Of a DNA stretch of 40,793 nt, positions 1 to 10,800 are shown in pieces (position 1 is the stretch's first letter; each line of letters starts with the position of its first letter). Source of the DNA: Sporisorium sorghi (lineage: Eukaryota; Basidiomycota; Ustilaginomycetes; Ustilaginales; Ustilaginaceae); the NCBI GenBank assembly GCA_023212695.1, contig JALCCG010000193.1, positions 1-40,793 of the forward strand, read 5' to 3'. The translations under genes were made by a program, and so were the position numbers. Under the pieces are notes generated by a model. It was given only the letters and a program-made list of their open reading frames with translations, was not told where the DNA came from and did no database searches.

Positions 1-73
<73 letters not shown>
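1..73. repeat. Poly(A) homopolymer at window start
   Basis: An uninterrupted run of 73 A residues opens the window and passes directly into CT-rich sequence. It is far longer than expected by chance in GC-rich DNA. It may be the point where an assembly stopped, or a true homopolymer upstream of the first gene. Anything 5' of the first gene beyond this run is not visible. Confidence 0.95.
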
Positions 74-75
<2 letters not shown>

Positions 76-157
76 CCTCTTCGCTGCTACTCCTTCACCA
101 ACACTGCAACTTCATCCTACCTTGCTAGCATCTGTCTCATCGCGGCTCACTACAGCA

Positions 158-2117
158 ATGTGGTCAGCAAGGGCGCTGACCTCCAGCTGCCTTGCGTCCG
201 GTAGCTCAGTCACCCTCTGCGCCACCTCGTCACTCCGGCAACAAACAATTCGAGCGGCTTCCACCATCTCTCAAGTTAAATTCTCATCAGGACGCAATAC
301 TGATATTGACTACAAGTTTGTATCCGAACAAACTGGTAGATCAAAGTCTAGCGTACCTTCTAAGCATAAGGCAAGGCAAGGAACACCAAAATCGGGCGGG
401 TCATATGGCTCTACTACCAAGGAAACAAGGGCAACGCGCAGATTATTCAAGGGCAAAGAAAAGACGACGAGCTCTTTGAAGTTTGCGGACGACGGGGAAC
501 GTCGTCATCCAGGCAAGCACATCCGAATGAAGCCAAAGTCTTCGGCAAAATTCGTTCTCCAACCTGACGAACAGGCATACGAGTTGGACGACACGCTAGA
601 AGCAGATCCTCAGCCAGCATTGTCAATACGAGATGGCGAGCCAAGCAGCATCGAGTCAGCACAAACGGCGGAGGAGGAAGCAAGAGAACGAGATGAACTC
701 GCTTCAGCTCAAGAAGCTCTACGCAGCTTCTTTTCTCGATCAAAGACCATCGAGGCCAGTACGATCTCGACTTCTGCCGAGCTGGCTTCCTCTTCTGCGG
801 TTGATCCCTTCCCGCGCGGTGACGATGGTGATGCGACCGTCGAGGTGTCGCCGTCTTCACAAAAGCCGGAGCAAGGCCAAACTAGCGTCCTGGAAATGGC
901 AGCAGACGGTTCATCGCCACGCAAGTTCACGCGACCGACGCTAGAACAGCTGCAAAGCGCCGAGATGGACCGATTCGCCGGACTGTACCAATCGTCCACC
1001 GCGTGGGATCCGAGCAAAGATTATGCGCTTATGCCCGACGGTCCAGAGCGCGAAACGTTTCTCGAAGCATCGCTTGCCCAAGGTGCTCAGCCGTACATCG
1101 TGGTCATCCTGGACGGCGACAACCTGCTCTTCGACCCGCGTCACATGGCCCACGGCTTCGAGGGGGGCAAGTTTGTCTACAACGAGCTTCGCGAACGCAT
1201 CGCCAAGAAGCATCAAGTGAATCCACAAAAACTCGACCTGCGCATTCGTATGTTTTGCGTAAAACACGCGCTGGCCGGCATTCTAGACTCGCAGCGAGTC
1301 GTCGCCAGATCGGTCTGGTACGAGTTTCTGCACGGCCTTGTGGATGGCAATCTGTGCAGCTACGTTGTCAATGTCGGAGGCGGCGATCAAGCTGCCGATA
1401 TGCGCGTGAAGGCGGCGCTGGCGGATGCGATCAAGGACCCTCGCTGCTTCAGGGCCTACTTGGGCGGCTTGGACGATTTTGGGTACAAGGAGGAGCTTAA
1501 TGCGATCAGCAAAGCGGGCCTGCTCGAGAGCAAGGTGCATCTGGTGCAGGTGCCCGGCTTTGCCACCGAATCCAACGTCTACCGGCGGTATGCGCATCGC
1601 GCCATCGATCTCGACTATCTCTTCAAGAGGAACCAGGCCGTCATCAAACAGATGGAGACTTATGTGAGTGGTTGTTGGTCTTCGGGTGCCATGGGGGGAT
1701 TCTCGTTGCAGGGCTTTTTATTGACAGCTGTTTCTCTCGCTCTTGCATCTCTCACCTACTATGCTCGTGCATGTCCCACGTGACCAAACAGAACGAAGAG
1801 GCGTCTGAGGCAGTCGACGCTCTGCCCAATACGCCGCGTGCTCAGCGACCCTGCATGTTTTACCACCTGTCCAAGTATGGCTGCATCCTGGGCGACGCTT
1901 GCGAGTTCTCGCACGAACCCATCTCGGACAGCGACAAAGAGATTATGCGATCCGACCTGAAGCAGCGCAGGTGCCCTTCCATCAAGAGAGACGAGGAGTG
2001 CCAATTCGGCGACGACTGTTTCTTTTCGTAAGTTGTCTGCTATGCTTGGCGTTGCCGGCGGTCGCGAGCCGGAGCTGACTTTGCTCGTTTTCTCCTTTCT
2101 CTGCAAACAGGCACTGA
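158..2117 (+). CDS. NYN-like domain and tandem CCCH zinc-finger protein
   Basis: Probable RNA-binding protein of about 582 aa in three exons: 158-1663, 1792-2027 and 2111-2117. Intron 1 (1664-1791) runs GTGAGT to CAG. Intron 2 (2028-2110) runs GTAAGT to CAG, with a CTGAC branch point and a pyrimidine tract. Residues ~312-500 form an NYN/DUF7923-like domain (VVILDGDNLLF, GGDQAADMRVKAAL, ESNVYRR), as in fungal CCCH proteins of this type. Two CCCH fingers follow. Finger 1 is C523-x9-C533-x5-C539-x3-H543. Finger 2 is C563-x8-C572-x5-C578-x3-H582, and its last His is the final residue, encoded after intron 2. The start is the first in-frame ATG; the frame is open upstream to about 122. The first ~60 residues are basic and Ser/Ala/Arg-rich, like a mitochondrial presequence, and residues 60-300 are low-complexity. 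The true start could lie elsewhere. Domain assignment is firm, function is inferred. Confidence 0.8.
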
Positions 2118-2276
2118 TCGCGGCTTTCCGAGTGCATAGCCGGCTTAAAGCGATAGATCCGAACGTGCTCAGCATCAGTCCCAGCTGTGACATCGGACAA
2201 CGCCGGAACCCTTGTCGACGACCAAGATGTGAAGGCAGCAAACGATTTGTAGCACAGCAACGGCTAAGTTTCCCGC

Positions 2277-3371
2277 GCCAAGACCCGTCGGTGGCGTCGT
2301 CAGATAAGCGGTGGTGCTGACGGAGGCACGTCGACGACGACATGCCCTTCTCCGCATCCATATCGGCTAACCAACTCCGGCAACGATGTGCGGCACAGCA
2401 ATCCGTCGAGGTGCATGGGCGGAATCGAATTCGGCTGTGCCACGTGCTTGCAAGTTGGAGGTCTTGGCAGAAGTTTTGCTTCGTCGTTCTTTCCTTGCAC
2501 GCCGTCGCTTGCTCTGTATTCGTCGACCCGCTGCATCCGAATCACGTCGACGATGATCTTTGTTGCTCCGTGTCAAGTCTTACAAAGGTCGACGAGACCA
2601 TCACGTCATTCTCAGTGCTTTTGCAGAGAGTTCTACCTGCGGTTGAGCTGCGTCAAAGAACACATGCCGAAGTTTGCGCTAAAACATTTTCGAATTGACG
2701 CTAAAACTTATTCTCCGAGAAAATCTAGGGCACTCGAGCAGTGTGATAGTCTAATTCGTGTGCACATGCCAAGAGACGCGTCGGCTTTGCGTCGGTTCGT
2801 GAACCTCGCTTTCAAGGCACTTTATGAGAGCAAGAACTCCTGCGTCTTGGCACGCCATCTTGGCAACCTCGGTACCACAGCGACAGCGGTGACTTGCGTT
2901 GCTGCCAACGTTTGCGACTCTGCTGAGTTTTCGAAACCAGTTTTCGCAAAGGTCTCTTGGCCTTGCGAACCAGCTTCTCCGCACTAAGTCAAGGCACAGT
3001 GAAGACACCAGATCAACAGACTCTCCGCTCTTTGCTTCATGAATTCGCCGTGAGTTTTCGATACAATGGTCCCTGAGCTCAAAGTCTTGGCCTTTCATGG
3101 AAGAAGCTTGCTTCTATCCGGCTGTTTGACCAGCGATGACGCACAAATGCACTCTTCCATCGTAGCGACTTCCGGCAAACAGACATCCATCCCTAACTCC
3201 GCCTCGTAGCACGTCACGACTGATGACTCTTCGCACGCAGCACAATGACACACACTCTCTATCTCTTATCATTCTTGATTGCTTGCTCGCGATCAGGGCT
3301 AAGTTCGAGGGAAGAACACTGCAAAGATGCCTTGACCGTCGTATCTGACACCGGCTGCCTTCGGTCTTGGC
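2277..3371 (+). promoter_or_regulatory. Cluster of eight PacC/Rim101-type core sites
   Basis: Hexamers matching GCCARG or its complement occur at 2277, 2463, 2768, 2846, 2859, 2956, 3086 and 3366; all are GCCAAG/CTTGGC. About one is expected by chance in this length. GCCARG is the established PacC/Rim101 core in fungi, and ENA pumps are classic alkaline-pH/sodium-induced genes. Binding here is inference. Confidence 0.5.
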
Positions 3372-3428
3372 GTCTTTCGTCCTCCGGTCGTATCTTCTTC
3401 GCTCCGTGAACCATCCTCGAGTGTAAGG

Positions 3429-3435
3429 TATATAA
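3429..3435 (+). promoter_or_regulatory. TATA box of ENA ATPase gene
   Basis: TATATAA lies 284 bases upstream of the ATPase ATG. The distance implies a 5' leader of roughly 200-250 bases, largely CT/CA-rich. Confidence 0.6.
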
Positions 3436-3530
3436 CCTCGAGCCTCCGGCGGCTTCTTCATCCTCCTTCTTTCCCACCACCCCTCATCATCCAGAACAGC
3501 GCTTCTACATTGCGCTTCCCCTTTCCACTT

Positions 3531-3645
3531 CCACACACACACACAATCACTCATACACGAACCTTCTCACTCCAGGGGGTCACACTTGCTCATCGAGCCA
3601 GCCCTTCACACACACACACTCTCTCTCTCCCTCTCTCCCGCGTCG
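3531..3645 (+). repeat. CA/CT dinucleotide-rich tract in 5' leader
   Basis: Interrupted (CA)n blocks followed by (CT)n run between the TATA box and the start codon. Pyrimidine-rich leaders are common near fungal transcription starts. The tract is a simple repeat and could vary in length between strains. Confidence 0.75.
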
Positions 3646-3712
3646 ACCTACCTGTCTGCGATAGGCGACGCCGCTCAAAACTCCATCAACACACCTTAGC
3701 TCATTCAACACG

Positions 3713-6700
3713 ATGGTCAACAACAAGGAAGACAAGTTCCCACGCAGCGACACCGTCCAAGGTCCTGATATCTCGATCGACGACGCACTCAGCGCAGCAT
3801 GGCAGCACCACTACACAAGCGTGTTGCGCGCTCTCGGCGTCGAAGATGCTGAGCACGGCCTCAACAAGAAAGATGTTGAGTCTCGACGTCAAGAGTATGG
3901 CCAGAACCAGCTCGAGGGCGGCGACGAGATCGGCATCTGGAAGATTATGCTTCATCAGATTGCAAATGCTATGACTTTGGTAAGTTGATCCTCCCTTCTT
4001 CGTCCTTCCATTGCACTGATGCTGACTTCTGACCTCTTCCCCCTTTTTCTATGCTTTTGAATCTTCAGGTTCTGATCCTTGCCATGGGTGTCTCTCTCGG
4101 CATTGGCTCCTGGATTGAGGGTGGCGTGCTCGCCGGTGTCGTAGCCATCAACATCATCGTTGGTTTCTTCCAGGAGCTTTCGGCGGAAAAGACCATGAAC
4201 GCTCTCCGCAACCTCGCTTCGCCCACCGCACGCGTTATCCGCAATGGTGACGGCGAGACCATCCCAGCCAACGAAGTAGTTCCCGGCGACATTGTCGAGC
4301 TCACTACGGGCGACACGGTTCCCGCCGACTGCCGTCTGATCGACTCGATGAACTTCGAGACCGACGAGGCCTTGCTCACGGGCGAATCGCTGCCCGTTGC
4401 CAAGGACCACACCCAAGTCTACTCTGCCGGCGACGATGTCGGTGTCGGCGACCGTCTCAACATGGCCTTCACCTCCTCCACTGTTTCCAAGGGTCGTGCC
4501 ACCGGTGTCGTCGTCGGTACTGGTATGAACACCGAGATCGGCAAGATCGCCGACGCGCTGCGGGGCGCCGCCAAGGCTCAAAAGATCCGAGACGTCAAGC
4601 GCAACGCTTACGGCAAGGCGCTCCCGCACCACTACGTCCAGGCCGGCGCGCTCACCGTCTGGGACAAGCTCAACAACTTCCTCGGCACCAACAAGGGCAC
4701 GCCGCTCCAGCGTCGTCTGTCGCAGCTCGCCGTGGCGCTCTTCTTCGTCGCTGTGCTTTTTGCTATTATCGTCTTCCTGTCCAACAACTGGACCGACAAC
4801 GAGGTGATCATCTACGCCGTCGCTACAGGTGTCTCGATGATCCCGGCCTCGCTCACCGCCGTGCTCACCATCACCATGGCCATGGGCAGCAAAGCCATGG
4901 TCAAGAAGAACGTCATTGTGCGCAAGCTCGATTCGCTCGAGGCACTCGGCTCGATCAACGATATTTGCTCCGACAAGACCGGCACGCTCACTCAAGGTAA
5001 GATGGTCGTTCGCAAGGCTTGGGTGCCCGCTTCGGGGACGTACAGCGTCTCGGAGACCAACGAGCCTTTCAACCCTACTCTGGGCCAAGTTTCGGTCGAT
5101 GGAGTGGAACCGCGCAACGCGAAGGCCAGTCGAGAGTCGGGCGACGGTGAGGGTGAGGTGGTCGCCCGCTCGGGCAAGTCGGACAAGGTCAAGGGCAACC
5201 GGCGCTTCGAGGACTTTATGAATGTCGCATCGCTGTGCAATCTCGCGACCGTTTTCAAGGACAAGGAGACGCACGCTTGGACGGCGCACGGCGACCCGAC
5301 CGAATGCGCCATCCAGACGTTTGTCACTCGCTTCGCCTGGGGCCGCTTGAAGCTCACCAAGGGCTCCGATGCCGACAAGGAAGTGACCGAAAAGGACCGC
5401 TCCGCAGCCAAGTGGACGCAGATCGCCGAATACCCCTTCGACAGCTCGGTCAAGCGCATGGCCGTCACGTACGCCAACAACGAGACTCACGAGAGCTACG
5501 CCATGATGAAGGGCGCCGTCGAGCGCGTCCTCGAGTCGTGCACTTCGGCACAGACGGATGAGGGCAAGATCGACTTTGACGAAGACTTCGAGCAGCGCGT
5601 GCTCGACAACATGGAGGCGCTGGCTAGCCAGGGTCTGCGTGTTCTCGCGCTCGCCCACCGCAAGCTCTCTGGCGCTGAAAAGGAGCTCGAGGGCGAGCTG
5701 GAGCGATCGGATGTCGAGGCCAACATGACCTTCCTGGGCCTTGTGGGTCTCTACGACCCTCCTCGTCCCGAGACCGCCGGTGCGGTGCGCAAGTGCAAGG
5801 AGGCAGGCATCACGGTGCGCATGCTCACGGGCGACCACCCAGGCACCGCCAAAGCCATCGCTCTGGATGTCGGCATCGTCCCTCGCAACACCACCAAATT
5901 CTCGAAAGCTGAGATGGACAGCATGGTCATGACCGCTTCGCAGTTCGACAAGCTGTCCGAGGCCGAGATCGATGCGCTTCCTCAGCTGCCGCTTGTGATT
6001 GCTCGCTGTGCGCCGCAGACCAAGGTGCGCATGATCGAAGCGCTGCACCGCCGTGGCAAGTTCTGCGCCATGACGGGCGACGGCGTCAACGACTCGCCGT
6101 CGCTCAAGATGTCCGACGTGGGCATTGCCATGGGCATGAACGGATCGGATGTGGCCAAGGACGCCTCGGACATTGTCCTCGTCGACGACAACTTTGCGTC
6201 GATCGGCAACGCTATCGAGGAAGGCCGCCGCATGGCGGATAACATCTCTAAATTCGTGTGCCACCTTCTCGCGCAGAACGTGGCGCAGGCGTCGGTGCTG
6301 CTGATCGGCTTGGCGTTCAAGGACGAGACGGGTCTGTCGGTGTTCCCGCTGTCGCCCGTCGAGATCCTGTACATCATCATGGTCACCTCCGGCTTCCCCG
6401 CCATGGGCCTGGGCATGGAAAAGGCGTCGATGGACGTGATGAAGCGCAAGCCGCGCTCGAACAAGTGGGGGATCTTCAGCCCGGAGATGCTCATCGACCT
6501 CGTCGTCTACGGGCTGTGGATGGCAGTGCTGTGCTTGGCGACGTTCACGCTCGTCGAGTTCGGCTGGGGCAATGGCGAGCTGGGCGTCAACTGCAACTCG
6601 GAGCACAGCGGTGTGTGCGATCTCGTGTTCTGCGCGCGTGCGGCGACGTTCGCGGTCATGACGTGGTTCTCGCTGCTGCTGGCGTGGGAGGTGGTCGACA

Positions 6701-7110
6701 CGCGTCGCAGCTTCTTCTGCATGCGCACCGACGGACAGTGGTACAACCAGTGGTTCAAGGACACGTGGGGCAAGAACAAGTTCTTGTTCATCTGCATCGT
6801 GTTTGGCTTCTTCTCCGTGTTCCCCATCCTCTACATCCCGGGGTTGAACGACATCGTCTTCCTCCACAAGGGAGTCAGCTGGGAGTGGGGCATTATCTTT
6901 ATTGCAACGGGTTTGTTCGTCGGCGGCATCGAGGCGTACAAGTGGGGCAAGCGCGTGTACTTCCGACGCACGGAGGGCGACGCTGCCAAGCTTGTGGACG
7001 AAGAGCAGCAGGTGGGCGATGGCGAGGTGGCGGACGAGAAGCCCAGCGAGGCTCACAGCAAAAAGATGGTTCCCGCGCCCACCACGTCGACCGAGAAGAC
7101 GATGGTGTAG
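3713..7110 (+). CDS. ENA: ENA-type (P-type IID) Na+/K+-exporting ATPase
   Basis: Sodium/potassium efflux pump of 1102 aa. Coding exons are 3713-3979 and 4069-7110. The 89-base intron (3980-4068) has GTAAGT, two CTGAC branch candidates and TTCAG. Visible motifs: actuator TGES near residue 193, IPASL in membrane helix 4 where Ca2+ pumps have an acidic residue, the phosphorylated Asp391 in DKTGTLT, and the hinge TGDGVND at 758-764. The block VGDRLNMAF followed by SSTVSKGRATG is typical of fungal ENA pumps, and the length fits the family. The protein has a cytoplasmic N-terminus, about ten membrane helices and a short charged C-tail. Smuts carry more than one ENA paralogue, some at the plasma membrane and some in endomembranes; the sequence alone does not tell me which this is. 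The upstream PacC-like cluster and TATA box suggest pH/salt induction. The start codon is the first ATG after the CT-rich leader. Confidence 0.95.
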
Positions 7111-7258
7111 ATCTTTCTTTATCCAGCAGCATTAATTCAAGCATTATCACACTCACGGTGTAGCAAGCATCTCAATCCATGCGGATTCGTTGTCTCAATA
7201 GCAAGATCTGTTCTCTCATGATCATGGGCTGGTGCAGGTAGAAAAGGAAACGAGGAGG

Positions 7259-7290
<32 letters not shown>
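7259..7290 (+). repeat. Poly(A) run of 32
   Basis: An uninterrupted A32 begins 149 bases after the ENA stop codon. The ENA gene keeps its intron, so this is not the tail of a retrocopy of that gene. No target-site duplication or element body is visible around it. Confidence 0.95.
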
Positions 7291-7293
<3 letters not shown>

Positions 7294-7495
7294 TGCAAAA
7301 ATCGTGCTCGAAAAAGGGTCGCATAAGAATGCCTTTTCGGATGACAGAGCTGCGATATCGCAAAGAGCTGAGAGGGTTCCGGCGGATGTCACCTTGGAGC
7401 AGAACGAAGCTCAAATGCGATCCCGCGCACGCTCAGCTCGGCTAAATCCAACACTTCACTGCTGATAGGAACTTGGCGTGCTCTCGACGGACAAC

Positions 7496-7511
7496 ACTGA
7501 CTCGAGTCAGT
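7496..7511. promoter_or_regulatory. 16-base perfect palindrome, possible regulator site
   Basis: ACTGACTCGAGTCAGT is a perfect inverted repeat centred on CTCGAG, about 170 bases upstream of the transporter TATA box. It includes TGAC/GTCA half-sites like those bound by bZIP dimers, and a CTCGAG E-box-like core. A role as operator or factor site is inference. Confidence 0.35.
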
Positions 7512-7678
7512 CGAGCCATGGACGTGGGGTGATGCTGCTCACTGTGCTTCTGTGCTTTGTTCGCTTATCTTGCCGCTGTTCTACAACAAATGCAGGTCCA
7601 ACGGAAGCACGTACGCGTGTGACTCCGACAGCGGCGTCTATTAGAGTGTGTAGGACCCTTAGGCGGCTGAGCGCTGAG

Positions 7679-7685
7679 TATATAA
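7679..7685 (+). promoter_or_regulatory. TATA box of ABC transporter gene
   Basis: TATATAA lies 122 bases upstream of the transporter ATG at 7801, a spacing close to that of the other TATA-bearing genes in this window. Confidence 0.6.
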
Positions 7686-7800
7686 TGACGGTCGAGGTCG
7701 CACGCCCGACCCCTTCCTCGCCCTTACGACTCGGCGCCCTTCCCAACAGTATCTCGCTGTTGTCGGGCCTCGTACGCGACACCTCCCTAACGTTGCGATC

Positions 7801-10800
7801 ATGGTACTGGCTGCTGCTTTCGCAAGCACCTTCTGCTCGAATGACGGTCAGTTTGGCCCGGTCTCCAACTGCAGGGCCTTCGACTTCACTCTGCGCTTCC
7901 AGAGCAGCATCTTCCAGTTGCTGCCCAACACCATCTTCCAAACCATCGCTATTGGCATCATTACTTTCACCTTGCTCTCTCGCAGACGAGCCATTCAGAT
8001 TGCCCCCGACCGCTCGGCTTGCGTTCAGAACCGCGATGGAGGCAGCATTCTCCTCGCAGTACTGCATCTCGCGTTGATGGTGGCCCTCTTGGCGCTGGCA
8101 CCTCGTCTCTTACCTGGCGTTCTGTCGTCTGGCTTTGATACGCTGGTGATGCCCGCGCTCGCCCTCGAGACGTTCTCGGCGCTCATCATCGCCTGTGCGA
8201 TGACGTTCCACCGCCCTGATCGACCGACTCCTATCGTCACCCTCATCAACACGTTCCTGCTCTTCAGCTCGCTGTTTGCCGCCGTTCAGCTGCGCACCTT
8301 CTATTTTGTGCCTGCTGCACGGGCCTCGGCTTTTCTGCCTGTGCTCGCAGTTGACTTTGGCACGAGGTGGCTTCTCTTCATCACCACCTCGACCAAGCCC
8401 TTTGATCCACGCCAGACGGCGGAAGAGCGAGCAAGCTTCATCTCGAGGATCTTCTTCTTCTACCTGCTCCCGAAGCTGTGGAAGGGCACCAGGCAGCCGA
8501 TCGAGCTCAACGACATCGAGCCACTCGCTCCTTCGTACGCCTCGCGGGTGCTCGAGGCCAAGCTGTTGCGCGAATGGCACGCTAGCGCTGGAGGTAAAGC
8601 TCATCACCATGCATCGGATGACGACTCGTCGTATCCTGTCGATATCAAGTCTCTCGATGCGGAGAACATCTCGTTCTCGGATCTCGCCTCGCTGCGTACG
8701 GTGTCTGGCAGTCAGACCACGTTCTTGCCCAAGGATCCCGCCGCCGCCGCGAAACCAAGGCTCGTCCACGCTTCAGTGCGAGCATTTGCCGGTGTCCTCT
8801 TTTCTCCCTTGCCGTCCAAGGCGCTCTACACCATCATGGTCCTGCTACAGCCGCTGCTGGTGCAAGAAACACTCGACTTTATCGCCTCGTACTCCAACAA
8901 CTCCGGACAGCCTCAGCCAGCCGCCTATGGCTATGGCATCGTCGGAGCCTTCGCTCTGGTTTATCTCTTGATCGCATTGAGCTCTGGACATTTCACGTTC
9001 TCGATCTACAAAACTTGGTGCAAGCTGCGAGGCGCGCTCGTCTACGCCGTCTACCGCAAGACGCTTGTTCTCTCCGTCGACGCGCTGCAGGATTCGGACA
9101 CGCCGTCGCCGACGGTGATGCAGTCGGTCGACATCGAGCGCATCGTCGGTGGTCTCGATCCGTTCCACGAGATCTGGAGCGCGGTCGTCGTCATCATCGT
9201 GGCGATGTATCTGCTGTGGCAGCAGATCGGCGTTGCCTTTGTCGCCACCATCGTCACTCTGGCTCTCCTGTTTGGCTCGATCCCGCTGATGACCAAGGAC
9301 GCCTCTGCTCACCAGAAGCAGTGGAGCCAGATGACCGACGAGCGCACCGGTTTGATCAGCGCGTCGATCAAAGCGATCAAGGCCATCAAGCAGTCTGCTT
9401 TGGAGGGCTTCCTCATCGACAAGATCACCTCGATCCGCCAGCGTGAGGTCAAGGCGCTGGTGAAGTATGTGCAAGATCTGCTCTTTATCTCGCTGCTGGG
9501 CAATGTGGCTGGCGACATGCTGTTGCTCGCAACGATCACGACGTTTGCCATCGTGTCTGCGTATCAACATCATGCTACGGGCCGCGTTCCCGTTCACGAC
9601 TTCGACCGTGTTCACCACCATCACGATCGTGCGTATCATTGACCGACCGCTGTTCATCATCGGACGCAGGTACGCCAGCGTCATTTCGGCCGTCACGTCG
9701 CTCAAGCGGCTCGAGACGTTCTTGCTGCTTCCGGAACAGATTGCGAGCGAACACGATGCAGGGCAGAGTGCCAAGATGGAAGTGTTTGCGACGGCTCCGG
9801 CTGCTGTGTTTGACGGCGCGTCGATGGCCTGGAAGCACAACGAGGTAAGGCTATCGACCGATGATGCGGGCGCAGGCGATGCTGGCGATTCCACTCTTAA
9901 AGAACGCGCTGGACCGGTGTTGCGTGATCTGAACCTCGTACTGCCGAGCAACACGGTCATTGCAGTGGTCGGCGAGGTCGGCGTTGGCAAAACGTCGTTT
10001 TTGTGCTCACTCTTGGGCGAGCTTGTGCCACTACAGGGCGAGGCGCACCTGCCGCTCCGAGCTGCTCCTATCGCCTACGTCAGTCAGGATCCCTGGACGC
10101 TCGGCGAGAAGAGCATCAAGGAGAACATCGTGTTCTACCGCACCTTTGACGAGGAGCGCTATCGACGCGCGTTGTCTGCATGCGCACTTGTGGTGGATGT
10201 ACAGCAGCTGCCCAAGGGTGACGACACTCTTGCCAAGCATCTTTCGGGTGGTCAGAAGCAGCGAGTCGCGCTCTGTCGCGCTGTGTACTCCGACGCACCC
10301 ACTCTGATCCTGGATGGCGTGCTCAGTGCTGTCGATGCGTCGACCGCCGCAGGTATCAATCAGGCGCTCTTCTCGCGTCAAAGCGGCCTTCTGCGCGGAA
10401 AGACGATCGTCATGGCGACCAACTCGATGCAGCAGATGCAGCTGGCCGACCACATTGTGCAGATGGGCACGGGAGGCACTGCCGAACTGCTTGCCGGCGA
10501 AGCAGCCACCGTTTCGAAGCTTGCCGACGATATTGATACGATTCGACGTCGCTCGGCGGAAGAGCGGGAGAGCATGGATGCACATGGCGAGTCTTCCGCA
10601 GCTGCCGAGGTACGCGCAGCAGCAGCAGCAGCGACGGCAAAGGCCCAGAAGGCTCTCGACAACGAGGAGGAGCAGGAGGACGTCATGACGGGCGGCATCA
10701 ACTTTTCCGTCTTCAAGCGCTACTTTGGCGCGGCAGGATGGGCTACCTCGCTTTCCTATCCCGTCGCTCTGGCGTTTCAGACCGGGTTGGCGAATGGACA

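Larger units (their letters stand above)
2118..3712 (+). promoter_or_regulatory. Long intergenic region and ENA ATPase promoter
   Basis: This 1.6 kb stretch holds no gene I can support; the open frames in it look random. It carries eight GCCAAG/CTTGGC hexamers, a TATA box and a CA/CT-rich leader just before the ATPase start. It most likely combines the 3' region of the CCCH gene with a long regulated promoter for the sodium pump. Confidence 0.6.
7111..7800 (+). promoter_or_regulatory. Intergenic region between ENA and ABC transporter
   Basis: The region contains the ENA 3' end, a 32-base A run, a 16-base palindrome and a TATA box for the downstream transporter. I see no gene in it. Confidence 0.6.

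Noticed and set aside
2388..2987. 199-residue open frame upstream of ENA
   Set aside because: No family pattern, no good start context, and it covers the regulatory-site cluster; taken as random.
3531..3645. CRISPR-like or telomere-like array
   Set aside because: The repeats are simple CA/CT dinucleotides without spacers or a telomere unit.
3955..7056. 1033-residue open frame antisense to the ENA ATPase
   Set aside because: It mirrors the pump's codon bias (G/C-ending codons remove antisense stops), has no domain, is rich in His/Asp/Arg/Glu, and crosses the intron.
9561..9669. 109-base GT-AG intron in the ABC transporter
   Set aside because: It would restore frame, but it deletes the conserved VRIIDRPLF membrane helix and has a weak donor; a one-base indel explains the sequence better.
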